The notes beneath the pieces were generated by a model. The model was not told where the DNA came from, searched no databases, and saw nothing but the letters and a program-made list of their open reading frames with translations. Made by a program: the position numbers and the translations under genes. From assembly GCA_005406025.1 (NCBI GenBank), contig BGZK01000713.1, forward strand, positions 124,001-188,000: a DNA stretch of 64,000 nt. Reading direction: 5' to 3'. Shown here piece after piece: positions 1 to 10,977 of the stretch (the first letter of the stretch is position 1; every line of letters begins with the position of its first letter). This stretch comes from Eumeta japonica (taxonomy: Eukaryota; Arthropoda; Insecta; Lepidoptera; Psychidae).

Positions 1-1000
1 ATTAAGAAGTGGGTACATTTCGCTAGCGAAGAAGGTAATAAATCTGCATTGCTAGCCTATTTTTACGGCTACGCTTGCGCGGACCTGTCATATTGTCGAT
101 GGATGACTCTCTCGTTTTCATCTTTGAAATAATGTTAAGATTCTTCTCTAGGCCTTTCACCTTGTCGTTGGCTATTATTTATAACAAAACTGTCAGTCTC
201 AAGACTACACGTAAGAAGTGAAAACTTCTTAGCTTCACTTGTAAACATTATTTTTGGGTTGTTAAGAAATATTTTTTTTTGTAAGTGTTTTATTATAGTA
301 ATGTGAAATATTTTTACATAAGTTCTTTTCGTTCCTTTAATATAAATGCGTCTGCATATAATTCTGACGATGTAAAGTGCTGTATTTATGTATGCACACA
401 CACACACATCTATGTATATGTATCTGAGCGTGATATCACGCGAGTTCAGTGCTTTTTCCCCATCCGAAAAGTGGCCAATGTGTCTAAAGAAATTATCACC
501 TCAAATATCGTCTTGAGTGCGTTACACGTGCCCTAAAACAAGTATTTAGACATGTAAATATTACACATAAAAAAATCATAAATAAAAAAAAAAAATTACT
601 GTATTTTATTCTGACGTAAAAATGAGTAAATCTGCATTTAGAAATGTGAGGAGTCTTCTTTTAATCACACTTAGACGAAGCAGTACATCAGTAATTATAA
701 GAAGATTGTGGATGTAGGACTCTAAAGAGAGAGAAACGTATAGAAAAGTATGTGAGCTAAAGGGCCTCTTTCACCACTTTCTTTTAAATTTACTATAAAC
801 CGAAAATTACTTTTAAAAATAATTTTTCGTTCCATGTCTTCTTTTTGACGGGTTTCATCCCCATCAACCATCAAAAGGAGGACGTGGAAAGCAAATTTTA
901 TTTTAAAAGTGGCTGCTGAATTTCAGTTTAAAAAGAAATGGCGGAAGAAGCTTTTAGACAAGAGAAAACGCGAATGTGTTAGAACGCGGAAACTATGTGC
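1..1000. other. AT-rich noncoding stretch with a (CA)n run
   Basis: No supported gene. A short (CA)n microsatellite lies at about 395-408. Around 210-231 the text 'acgtaagaagtgaaaacttctt' resembles the text near 39,521 ('acgtaagaagtgagacttcttt'), so both may be scraps of one dispersed repeat. The short open frames on both strands look like chance frames. Confidence 0.6.
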
Positions 1001-1265
1001 GTGCGACTTTGCCATGGTGCTGATTCATAGTCGATTTCATCTCCCTACAACAAACGGCTCGCGCGCAACGACCGCGCGGCGAGCTCTCGAAGCGGCCCCA
1101 TGGCGTATTATATCAAACGCATTGTGCTTCTTTGTGTCAGATCTGGTATCGGTAACAATGCTAATATTATATTATATTGTTGGCCTATTAAATGGATATT
1201 TCAGGAGCTCTCGGCTGCCCGCCGGAGCGGAGACGAGGGCATAGCTTTCCGGTTTAGAGTGGAGA
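1000..1265. other. GC-rich noncoding island
   Basis: GC- and CpG-rich text begins at about 1,050 ('ctcgcgcgcaacgaccgcgcggcgagctc') and resumes at about 1,205-1,260, with an AT-rich centre ('taatattatattatattg'). Frames are open here in more than one phase, as GC-rich DNA lacking TA-rich stops would give. The 111-residue frame at 909-1244 shows no recognisable motif. It may be a regulatory element. Confidence 0.4.
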
Positions 1266-1769
1266 GCCTTGTGGGTTCGATGTGTTTGTAATTTCTTGTT
1301 CGCGTTTGTGATGCGTAAATTTTTATTCGGCTGCGCTAGAGCATAAGTGCGTTTCCGACCTTTAAGATAATAGAATTATCAAAATATAGTTAAATAATAG
1401 ACATTGTATGGAAGTCTCGAACATTACAAGAATTTGTGTCGAAACACTACTGAAGTCTATATGATACAGTCTTAAATGTGCGTTTATCTGTTTATAGGTA
1501 GTGTTAGAATCATATATTTTTTTAATTCAGAAATGGTAATTAATTAACAATTATGATTAATTCTTAAAGATATTATTAGTTTTCGTTGACGTCTTATGTA
1601 TGACAAAAATTATTATTAAATTCCATTATACTTGTTGAAGTGTGGTAGTACCGTGCCATGTTCGAATTTTCTGTAACACGAAAATAAGCTCGACAGGTAA
1701 TCTATAAGGTAAATCGGTAAAGACCATAAGCTATTGTATGGTGCGATTATTCTCACGTGATACAAACTA

Positions 1770-2222
1770 ACAGCGGTGGGCTTCAAACTCTCATTTAAAA
1801 TAATTAGCTACTAACTGTTAAAGTTAAAAACTAAACACGTCAAAACATGTTATTTCTACTTTACAATTGAAAGTTAACCGGTAACTTTAGAGTTAATGTT
1901 GGAGGAGCGTGGGGCTATGTTAACTTTCAAGTCCGCCATTTTGGCATTTGTGACATTGAAGGTATATACATAGTCGTATATTTTAGTTCTAGTCTGAATA
2001 TTTTCTTAATAATTTATAGTAATAGGTAATATTTGAAGTTTTTCCTCGCAATCCATTTCGGAAACTTCCGATATCTATAAAATGAAGAAACATACATTAG
2101 GCGCTTATCGTAACTAAGAGCAATCTGTTCGTTAACATTCAACTTTAAACAAGTGATTTTTGAAGCAAAAGAATTTGACATTGTTGCTAAATGTTAAAGT
2201 GAATATTACGTTTAATAGTAAA
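1770..2222 (+). repeat. Dispersed ~450-bp repeat, copy 1 (MITE-like)
   Basis: This block aligns colinearly with 8,125-8,590. Shared landmarks in order are 'cttcaaactctcatt', 'gttaaagttaaaa.ctaaac', 'cgccattttgg.atttgt/ctt', 'catagtcg', 'tagtaatag.caata/gtaat', 'cgcaat.catttcg', 'gcttat.gtaact', 'gttaacatt.aacttta' and 'gaatttgaca.tgtt.ctaaatgttaaag'. Subterminal motifs TGTTAAAGTTAA occur in inverted form near both ends, which suggests a non-autonomous DNA transposon. The left flank 'cagcggtgggc' looks like a hAT terminus, but I could not find the matching right terminus. The family is therefore unassigned. Confidence 0.7.
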
Positions 2223-2252
2223 AAAATCTAGAAATAGTATTTTCTAGAAAAA

Positions 2253-2336
2253 TCCTCTGGGTTGCGAGTGTCGTAGACGGCGGTGACCACTTACTACTAC
2301 CACCTACTACTGTCTGGTGGCTTGCATGGTCATTTA
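2253..2336 (-). repeat. Lepidopteran dispersed repeat tail, copy 1
   Basis: Read on the minus strand this matches the family at 10,898, 25,041, 27,041 and 62,350: 'gtggtcaccgccgtctacgacactcgcaaccca'. It starts ~30 bp after the 1,770-2,222 repeat. It carries a short duplication ('ttactactaccacctactactg') absent from the other copies. I know this text as a very common lepidopteran repeat, probably the 3' end of a retroposon. Confidence 0.65.
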
Positions 2337-2723
2337 CCACATGAAAATGCAATAAAAATAAATAGAAATAATATGTATTTATGAAAGAAAATGGAAAATA
2401 ACAAAACATTCAATAATTGTATTTGAGGGTGTCAAGGTTTTGCTTCCGCATTATATTTCCGTGTGTTAAAACTTGTTAAGAATGCAATTATTGATTACTC
2501 ATTTAGTTCGTTTTCATTCATCACCGTAGCATTGATCCGTACGCAGATGATGTGTTTTGCTATACGTTGTCATTTTATCACATTCGAAAATGGTATACAT
2601 TTTTATATGAACTTATAGATAGAAAAATTATACTAGATATCACCGCAAGCGAAGTTTTTGAAGACGACTCTCAAGATTGACGAGTGAACTGAAAAAAAAG
2701 TTAGCGTCAAGCGTCATACATTT

Positions 2724-2759
2724 ACGTCACAAGAAGGTGTAACGTCACAAGAAGGCGTA
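2724..2759 (+). repeat. 18-bp tandem duplication
   Basis: Two adjacent copies of acgtcacaagaaggYgta (2724-2741 and 2742-2759) differ at one base. A further 'cgtcatacatttacg' just upstream is weakly related. The motif ACGTCA resembles a CREB/ATF half site, but nothing shows it is used. Confidence 0.8.
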
Positions 2760-3207
2760 TTTCATTAAATGTGAGCTGTATATTTATAAGATATAACAAA
2801 GCTTGTATTAAATTGTATTAACATTACAAATATTATAAAAGCACTTACTGGGATTTAAAATCCTAGGACTATTTCTGTGTATACAGTTTTATTAATATTC
2901 TTTATGAGGAACTGAATATTGCTGTGTGCAAATTTGTATCATCGTTTGAAATAAAGATCGGTAAGTATCAAGTAATATTCGCGAATAACCCGATACGCTT
3001 ACTGAAGGAAAAGCATAAATAAAGGTATAAATTCAAAATATACAGAACCACTCTCGACACTGTATCTTTATGAATTTTCAAGAATATGTTGCCATACCCT
3101 TCAATAAAATTGTTACAAAATGTATACGTCGAATTAAAACCTCAAACGTCAAATTATTAAACCATCATCCAAGTTTTGCTCGTTTAAAACAAAATGCTTC
3201 TAGCTCT

Positions 3208-4078
3208 TATCCAGCTCACGTGGACTATGGAGATGTGAAAACTGTAAAGGCGAAGTCGTCTGTAGTCTTTTCTCCTCGCAGTTTTCTTCGGTCTGTACAA
3301 CGACCGATGCGAATTCGAACGATTCTTGAACGTCAATTTTAATAACAATGACTCGAATTAGCATTTAGTTCCGGTCTACTTTAACAATGATGACGTACAA
3401 AAAGTTACACAAAACAATGGATCGTTCGAAGGACGTTCTGTTTGATGTTATACCAACTTTTTTTGTTGTCGAATATGTAGCGGAGTTTGCTTATCCATTG
3501 GATAAAATTTTTAAATGAATCGTTGACCAATGCTATATCATTCAGCCGGGAAAAATGTATCGATTGCATCATTAATAACTGGGCGACGGCAGAAACGGTT
3601 GACATTGTCAACAAAGTTCTATACATACCTAGTATTGGTATTCGCTAATATTTTAAAGACTGTATTGTGTTATCTGATTTTCTGTTCGATTTCATCGTTT
3701 ATACAGTTTTGTAAAAAATCGAAGAACGCTGATTGATAATCAGTAATGTTGAGAAAAAAATTAACCACACTAACCATTTTTTTTTATTAATGTGACAATT
3801 CAACTTCATTAAACACGAGCAAATAAAGCCGTTCGGTACAACTAGAACTGCTAGTTGCATCAAATTAGTAGCTTTGCCCGCCATTTTGCTTGCATGATCG
3901 TAAAACATATTCATTGTTTATGCCGATTGGTTATCGGTAACCACAATGTTCAACAGAGTTCCGAGTTCAATATCGGTTCGGTATCGATATTGCGAGCAGC
4001 ACCGGTATCAGGATCAAAACTGTTAGCGATATCGTCTTATAACAAAAATATTAGCGGAGTTACATGGTTTTCGGAATA
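3208..4078 (+). pseudogene. Serpin-like pseudogene (frameshifted, lacks the reactive-site end)
   Basis: Several short frames in order resemble a serpin (serine-protease inhibitor). In frame 1 at 3262-3282, VVFSPRS matches the family signature N-V-V/F-F-S-P-x-S. In frame 3 at about 3435-3525, LFDVIPTFFVVEYVAEFAYP then LDKIFK resembles the helix region where serpins read (N)K-h-F/Y-V...F-K-x-h. In frame 1 at 3556-3620, CIDCIINNWATAET resembles I-N-x-W-V-x-x-x-T. In frame 3 at about 3948-4078, SSEFNIGSVSILRA and SSYNKNISGV resemble x-F-x-x-G-x-x-x-x-L-x-A and L-P-Y-x-x-x-x-h-S-M. At least three frameshifts and several stops separate the pieces, and no intron is apparent. Serpins run ~370-400 residues. 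The hinge, the reactive-centre loop and the terminal F-x-A-D-H-P-F block are not visible downstream, so this is a non-functional partial copy. The match is by eye; a chance resemblance remains possible. Confidence 0.5.
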
Positions 4079-4543
4079 AAAAAATGTGTTAGCATTATAA
4101 ACTTTGACTTGTACATTATTCTAATGTAGAAGCTGCATTACTGTACAATTTCAGATAATTATATTCAGACGTTGAAGCGTGATTGAATAACAAACATCCA
4201 AACATAAAAGTGTTTACATTTATAATATTTATAGGATTCAACAAAAAGTTATGGTAAAATATAATAAAACATTATGAAGTTTATAAATTCCCGTGTATCA
4301 TAATTGTCACGTAACTTTGTTCCTGGTATAAAACGCATGTTGGATTATAAAAGAATATTGATGACTTACAATTTAGCATCTCTAACAATTTGTATCGAAT
4401 AAAATATTAATGTTAGATGTACAAATCTCTTGATACTATTAAATATATAACTTGATTGATTATACAATATCAGTATTTCGTGGAACTATATTCAAGATTC
4501 ACCCTGTTAAAATTTATAACACAATTTTTCAAAGATACATATG

Positions 4544-4637
4544 GTTAATTAAAACTAGTTTAGTTAATTAAAACTAGGTTAGTTAAAACTACTAATTTAT
4601 TTATTTGGTCCGAATAAATAAATTAGTAGTTTTAACT
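4544..4637. repeat. 19-bp tandem repeat running into a perfect 25-bp hairpin
   Basis: Two copies of gttaattaaaactagKtta (4544-4562, 4563-4581) are followed by a third partial unit, gttaaaact. That partial unit forms the left arm of a perfect inverted repeat: arm 4581-4605, spacer TGGTCCG at 4606-4612, arm 4613-4637. All 25 arm bases pair. The stem is AT-rich. It could be a fold-back transposon end or a small structured RNA; no known microRNA seed is recognised. Confidence 0.85.
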
Positions 4638-4716
4638 TTGTTCATGTTAGATTTTGCCATGGAAGTTAATTGTCTATAAAATGACCTTTTAGTTACAAGG
4701 TATTATAGTTTGGATT

Positions 4717-5163
4717 AAAGTTGGTCTTTATTAATCTTATTAATAGAGTATTTAAATAATCTTTTGATAATATCAAAGTGCGCAGAAAACTTAAGTTTAT
4801 TGCCGCAATCTCGGGCTGACATACCCATGTTTATAATATTTTGCATAAGCAAGTCAGTAAGTTTAATGTAGTTATTAATGAGATTCTTACGACTGCAATG
4901 GTGCAATAGACGGTACAAGAGGCCCATGCAATACGTATCACGATCTGTGAATGCACGAGTTTCTTTGCTTTCATATATTGATTTGATTAAAGCAATAACT
5001 CAATGCAACATTAATGATAATTGCATCGAAATATACTATGACGAAATAAGCTTTATTAAGCTTGTGTTGTATTAGATACGCAATATGTTTCTAATCATGG
5101 GCAGATCAGAAATCCTTGCGCCTTCTTCGTCTTGTTGATAATATTCGGTGTCGAATGTACGTT
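4717..5163 (-). pseudogene. Unidentified protein-coding relic (three stops, one frame)
   Basis: Reading leftward from about 5163 the minus strand stays in one protein-like frame for ~148 codons, broken by only three stops (at about 5072-5074, 5036-5038 and 5000-5002). The stop-free last part begins near 5000 and ends at the TAA before 4717. Residues are unusually balanced for such AT-rich DNA. There is an acidic start (FDTEYYQQDEEGARISDLP), a middle with RAFTDRDTYCMGLLYRLLHH, and a basic tail (SAHFDIIKRLFKYSINKI). A continuation in another phase (AISELTKNMFNVHS) lies at about 5145-5205, which suggests a frameshift. I do not recognise the family. It could be a dead host gene, a transposon protein or an old viral insertion. 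Confidence 0.45.
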
Positions 5164-5205
5164 AAACATATTTTTAGTTAATTCACTAATAGCAGGTTAA
5201 AACAA

Positions 5206-5930
5206 AGACATTCTAGTGCTGTCGAACTAAATAAACAGTTTTGGAATTGTTAACTGTTTCAATTATTCAGCCAATATTATCTGGGTTCTATCGATTGTTA
5301 CATTTATATATTTAATCGGAAATTTTCTGCGTGTTGTCACAAGAGTAAAGATCCTTAGACTCAATCGACATATATTAGAACCTTTTTAGTCTCCACCGAT
5401 TAGTGTCACAGTAACAATTAGAGATTCTATATTTAGAAGAAGGAAAAGCAGTTCAAATTCTTACGTCTTTTTTTTAGTGATTATGAAGTACTAGGTGCTC
5501 TTTTAAAATTCAGCCATATATTCTCATTGCAAAACAACATATCTAAGTGTTTCTTTATTTGATTCTAAGTTACTGTCTACCAAGAAAAGCATTTTAAAGC
5601 AGTATTTATTGCTTTAAAAAAGGCTATCAGATCAATGTCAAATAGATCAATCACGGTGCAAAACTACCTTCAGGAAACGACCTGGTATATTAATAATAAA
5701 TAAGTACTGTCGTTCTCACTAGTAAGCATGTTCATGTCCTTAATAAACAATTTTGCATACTCATTCAATACAAACACTGCCCTTACAAAAGAATCAAACT
5801 CAAAATAAAATAATACTTATTCAAAGCCCTGATCATTATCAGAGAAATAAAATTCCGAGTCTCCTATGATCACCTATAACCCGGTTAGTTATCACGTACG
5901 GTTAGGTACTTGTTAACTAAAGTGGACGTT
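5206..5930. other. AT-rich noncoding stretch
   Basis: I see no gene, repeat family or structured element I can support here. Confidence 0.5.
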
Positions 5931-6065
5931 TACACTGCGCAGAATTTAATCGGTCCGCGCCCCCTCGCTATTAAATTCATCTCCCCGGAGTACGGACGGA
6001 CGTGACTGGCGGAATCGCTCCTCCCTGTGCGTGCGCACGCAAGATTGATTGTCTTAGACGTAATC
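5930..6065. other. GC-rich noncoding island
   Basis: A sharply bounded block with 'cggtccgcgccccctcgc', 'ccccggagtacggacggacgtgac' and 'gtgcgtgcgcacgc', inside AT-rich flanks. It contains 'gattgattg', a site type bound by PBX/Exd-Meis/Hth homeodomain proteins. No reading frame is coherent. Candidate conserved regulatory element by composition only. Confidence 0.4.
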
Positions 6066-7794
6066 TAAATGTTGACACTGGAAAGAACTCGTCATAATCA
6101 TCTAAAGTGAAAAAAAAAATCGTATACGCGTATAATCTTAGGTACCCAGCGAATGATGGGTGTGATCGAAAAGAACGTGAAAAAATGTAGTTTTTATCTA
6201 TTTCCTTTCGCTATCATTAATCGTTTGTTAGATACCATTTTTTAATACATATTATGGAACAAATATTGACACTTTTCCTAATACGGGTTAGACATTGCTG
6301 ACCTGGTTGCATCATCACGTTACGCCGAACTTTGAACCCAAGGTTGTCAGCCTACCGCTATACACGTAAATAACTTTAGGTAATGAATTACCAATGAAAT
6401 TGGTTGAGAGTTTGTGTTAAATTCAATGTTAAAATAATATATTTTCAATACATATTTAACTACACTGCTGAGTTAATAGAGTTCCACGTTTGAACATCAT
6501 AGTTGTAAGTTCTTCTAGAAATATCTACTCATGTTGTGGTTTTCGACTAACGTAAAGTCCTGTAGTCTACTAGCTGTAGACTACAGGAAACGTGACTTAA
6601 ACTTGTCAATAGGCAAGTCTTCAGTCGCTACAGTATGGATACACAATAATAAACGGGTACCCGTATTAGAGTTTAAATTAGTAACGTGCTATAGAAAGAC
6701 AAATTATAGAATTCGCAAAACAATAAAAAAAACTGGCGCTTGTGTTGCCTTTGATAGCACAGTCGACTTAGGCTTACTAATACTTTGTCCTATTAATTAC
6801 AATAATATTATTTGACATTGTTTTCTCGTTTGCTCAATATTATTATATCATATCGCTCGTATTTTCAAGCATGTTCAGGCCTCTAAGTGACGACACGCGT
6901 ACTTTATTGACGGTTGAGATTCAAAGTTCTTACTATATCTGTCCCTTGAACATACAGAAACATGGACTACTTCATGCGAAAAATTAACGCGACAGAATCA
7001 CAAAGGTTCACCGCTGCTTTCCTAAAGAGCGCTAAAATAGAACGCCAAAAGCTATAGCTTCCAACAATCGCTCATACAACCTATTGTAAGCTGACAACTA
7101 CAAATGCGGTTTCATAGTTGTCTCCTGAATGAGTATAACTGAAATATCGCGCTGTAGCATAAACTGACAGGCGTACTACCACAATGGACGATGGAGTGGC
7201 AATTAGTAGCGACTGACCATAGAGCGTAGAGGAATATAAAGAGAGAACTTTCTTGTCTTCTGTTATATTCTTTTAATTCAAATTAAACAGAAATTCCTTA
7301 CATCCCACTCTTCTTGCGTAATTTGCGATTGCCAGTTGCTGTTCTATTATATCGAAAACATTTATATTATATAAACCCTTTCCGTTAATCTAGAATTTGA
7401 TTAACTACTTTGACAACAGATATGGATTAGAAAGGCATAAGCAGTCGCTTATAAGCTCGAATATATCACAGGCGGTTACTTCGTTTCATATAAGTAGCTT
7501 TTATATATAAATAATCAATATATAATTGGGAGTAACGCGTTTATTATGAATAACAAAACGGTTCGCATCGACTGGTAACAGAGCCGGACTGGGTTCTATA
7601 CTCGGTCGACGCAATAGCCACTGATAAAACCGTTAAGTTCTTGAATCCAAGCAGAGGTTTATAGTTCCAGACCTATACTTAACAGCACCGAATTCGGCCA
7701 TCTGGATAATCGCATATCTACAAATGGTGGGACAGCGATTTGTGAACGACAAAAATATGGTAATGGTATGGTGTTATTTCGCGTTACGTAAACT
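6066..7794. other. Noncoding stretch with a short perfect hairpin
   Basis: No gene is supported. The 94-residue frame at 6531-6815 shows no recognised motif. A perfect 12-bp inverted repeat lies at 6559-6570/6576-6587 (CCTGTAGTCTAC, loop TAGCT). The rest is unremarkable AT-rich DNA. Confidence 0.5.
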
Positions 7795-7915
7795 TGTTGA
7801 CAGAGCGCGTACACACGGTCGTGCTCGCCGTCGGCGACGCGTGTACGAAAATATTGTAACAAGTGGCTCATAATAGGCAATTAGTACTAAATCGGCCACG
7901 ACGGCCGTGGTCGTG
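7795..7915. other. GC-rich noncoding island
   Basis: CpG-rich text ('cggtcgtgctcgccgtcggcgacgcgtg', then 'cggccacgacggccgtggtcgtg') with internal dyads such as CCACGACGGCCGTGG. There is no coherent frame through it. Confidence 0.4.
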
Positions 7916-8124
7916 TTAAGGGTTAATTTCATAATTATTAGTTACAATTAATGTATTTTTATATATATGTGTACCGATAAAGCTTTGCTAATTAGAATTA
8001 TTTTCCAGATTAAAGCTTTTATAAATATAAGGTTTGATTGTAGTTTCAGGTTTTTATGAAACCATCGCTGACGCAAGGGTATGCGATGTGATACCACAGT
8101 GTTTCTATTTGAGATTGAGAGACT

Positions 8125-8592
8125 AACAACGTGTGCTTCAAACTCTCATTAGTAATACTTAACTGCTAATGTTAAAGTTAAAAGCTAAACAAATCAAAAT
8201 ATTGTAGTTTCAACGTAACAGCTGACAGCTAATCGATAATCTTAGGGACAATTCAGGGGCGTGGGCCCAACTCCAAATGCTAAGTTAGCTTTTAAATACG
8301 CCATTTTGGTATTTCTTACATTGGGACATCCATAGTCGGAACATTTTAGTTATAATTTGATCATTATCTTATTAATTCATAGTAATAGACAATAATCGGG
8401 ATCTATTTTCGCAATTCATTTCGAAAAAATGCGATATCAACGAAACTAAGGATCATATATTACCCGCTTATTGTAACTGACAGCCAACTGTCAGTTAACA
8501 TTTAACTTTAACACGTAATTTTTTTGAAGCGACTGAATTTGACAATTTTGTTAAATGTTAAAGCAAATATTATGTTGAATAGTTAAAATTTA
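8125..8592 (+). repeat. Dispersed ~450-bp repeat, copy 2 (MITE-like)
   Basis: Colinear with 1,770-2,222 in the same orientation and diverged throughout by substitutions and small indels, so the two copies are old. It starts near 'cttcaaactctcatt' and ends near 'gttgaatagtta'. The subterminal inverted motif TGTTAAAGTTAA / TTAACTTTAACA is visible here too (about 8171-8182 and near 8505). It contains no ORF. It is inferred to be a non-autonomous transposon. Confidence 0.7.
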
Positions 8593-10145
8593 TCTTCCAA
8601 TTATACTGATTTTTAAATATTCCATTGTCATACTTTGAGTCTTTACTGTGGATTGGGTGCAGTTTGGGGTATGATGAAGATCTTTATCGTGGGTGTGGGG
8701 GCAAACTCTGCGACCAACGGTTTGCCACGTTGTTTAAGGCGCAGAGCGAGTAGTATCAATTTGAGTTTAGCTTAATCAGTTTTCGTTCACACACATTTTT
8801 TCTTGCTTTATTCAAAATGAAAAAAATACATACGTCTACACGATTCGCATAATATTGCTGCGACTAACGAGTTAAATATATTGCATTCTTTTTGGGGAAT
8901 CGACTTTTAAACTTCTTTGAAAGTTAATTAGCTGAAAGATCATTTTTCTATTTTTTATTTACTTTTTCTTTAATTTAAGGGACGTTTAAAAAATACTGTG
9001 TTAATAATGAGAATAAAATTAGGACTTTATTATTGCATTTATTATAAAACTTAAAATATCTGCATATTTCCGGCCTTGTTCGGTTGACGTGGTATTGTAA
9101 TCATAAAATTTACGCCTTAAAGTTATTATTCCCTCATAATTTTATTAATTGTATTTTACATTGGTTAACTCATCGTATAAGAGTAGTGTGTTATTAAAAA
9201 CAACTATATTTTCGGTTTTATGACAAGTGCAAATTTACATTATAAAAAGAAAATTACATATCATTAAAACGTATTATCTCTTTTATTTCAAATTGTGTCA
9301 AAAAAAAAGGAAAAACTACGTAACTAGTGTTTGGTTTCGATTTCGCCTATTTACGATATTTGTACAACGTTGTTTGAAAGCAATACTTTTTTAGACGCAA
9401 TCCAAGGTCAGAAGCACGACAGCCAGGATAATCCTGTTGACCCAGGTCGAGCGGCAACACGCCTTAATTCAGTCGGATAGAGTCGACATTCGAACGCGCG
9501 GAAAAATTTGAGAATTAACAATCAATATATTGTCACCGTGATCTTCATAAGTGGCGTTAAAAGTGTTAATTTGTCTGAAGATTTTTAGCGGCTATTGTGA
9601 TACGCGCCACGAATGATAAACACATATTGTGCGGCCGTCGTGGCGTCGGGAGCATTGGTTTTTTTGTTGCTGCTGTTTGCCGTGTCCCGCAATAATGAGG
9701 TTGTTTGTGCAATGTTTTATTGTATCACGCGGCTCTGAATTCGTGTTCAATGGAGAGGCCGAAAGGAATTCTTCGGATTTCATTGTCGCTTTGTGACGAT
9801 GGTCTTGAAAGACCATCGGATGTTATAGTCGACTATATAATTCGAAAATTCGTTAACATCTCCATTAGTATGCGATTTGGATTCTGTTAGTGATTTCGTA
9901 TTTATTTTTTTATGTATTTATACCTGATCGGAGTGTGTGGACTTTTGCGAGTGACGTGAGTGTGTAACACTAGCTATAAATATCTGGTATTCATGATTTG
10001 TTACCTTACAATTTAAAATATTTATTACTTAATTTATAATAGTACAATAACAAATAAATATTACCGATGGAAACCTCCTTATATTATTTGTGTTATATCA
10101 TTGAAATTTAGTTTGACTATTTCACAGAACAGCCAGACCTTAGAA
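8593..10145. other. Noncoding stretch
   Basis: No gene is supported. Two moderately GC-rich patches sit at about 9,395-9,510 and 9,595-9,690, with short frames of no recognised family. The rest is AT-rich. Confidence 0.5.
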
Positions 10146-10147
10146 AT

Positions 10148-10185
10148 ATTCGTAAAGTAGGTACTTATTCGTAAAATAGGTACTT
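10148..10185 (+). repeat. 19-bp tandem duplication
   Basis: Two adjacent copies of attcgtaaaRtaggtactt (10148-10166 and 10167-10185) differ at one base. It looks like a slippage-type duplication with no associated gene. Confidence 0.85.
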
Positions 10186-10559
10186 ACCTCCATTTTCGGA
10201 TGTATTTTAGGAATAAAGGTCGAACCATCTCCTCTCTTTTTATGGAACTCATAGAACGACGACTGAGCACTACCACAAAAAGTTTGCATTTTCCATGGCT
10301 ATGACGGAATAACCACTCTAGCGCCGTTCTCTCGTTCCGCAATATATGACTATCTGTTGGTGAACGATCTATCGCAACATTGAAGGGAAATTTTCTTTGT
10401 GTCATGCATGACGATCAGGCATAATTTCTAAGCAAGATTCTTTGTTGAGCCGATGGGCTACTGTGACTTGATAAAGGTCATGAAGCATGCAATACTAATA
10501 TGTATTAAACTAAGTAGAACGTTCAATAAGTTGTCATTATAGATGCCAAAAAAAAAAAA

Positions 10560-10897
10560 AGAAACATAGATGATCTTTCTTTGTATTGATACATTTATTA
10601 GTTCTGATAATAATTCGTTTTTTAAAGTTGTTTTCATTTTGCTGGATATCTTATTCAATTACAGCCGTCTTTATTGTGTCATGGTCGTCATCGTCTTTCT
10701 AATCTATCATCGATATTCTCTGGTAATCCCGAAAGATGTTGGCCATGACTTTTCCAGCTGAAGGCGTGACCTTCAATTTCTCGAGATTAACTCCTCTTCC
10801 AATGTGCTTCAGCAATGACTCTTTCTTGCTTTCAGGTTCTCAATGATGAATCCAAGTTTCATCTGTGATAACAATTCATTTTTCATAGTATTTTCAA
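10560..10897 (-). pseudogene. Mariner transposase fragment
   Basis: On the minus strand, reading from about 10890 down, the text gives a mariner catalytic-core fragment: a (V)ITDETWIHH motif containing the first catalytic Asp of the DD34D triad, then EPESKKESLL, then GRGVNLEKLKVTPSAGKVMANIF and DYQRISMID. This order matches the mariner block T-x-D-E-T-W...E-(S/T)-K-x-Q-S...S-x-G-K-x-M-x-x-x-F-(W/R)-D. One stop falls within WIHH*EPES and further breaks follow. The second and third catalytic Asp regions are not recognisable, so the copy is dead and truncated. A dispersed repeat abuts its upstream side at 10,898. Confidence 0.75.
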
Positions 10898-10977
10898 GGG
10901 GAAAATGGGCTTGTGAATTACCAGAGAATAGGCGATCACCACCGCCCATGGACACTCCCAACGTCAGTGCATTATCG
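10898..10977 (+). repeat. Lepidopteran dispersed repeat tail, copy 2
   Basis: Text 'aaatgggcttgtgaattacc', 'aggcgatcaccaccgcccat' and 'ggacactcccaacgtcagtgc' matches the other copies (2,253; 25,041; 27,041; 62,350). This copy keeps the best preserved core, 'gatcaccaccgcccatggacac'. It interrupts or borders the mariner fragment and so probably inserted into it. Confidence 0.7.

Noticed and set aside
909..1244. 111-codon plus-strand frame
   Set aside because: It lies in a GC island, has no recognisable domain, and overlaps another frame.
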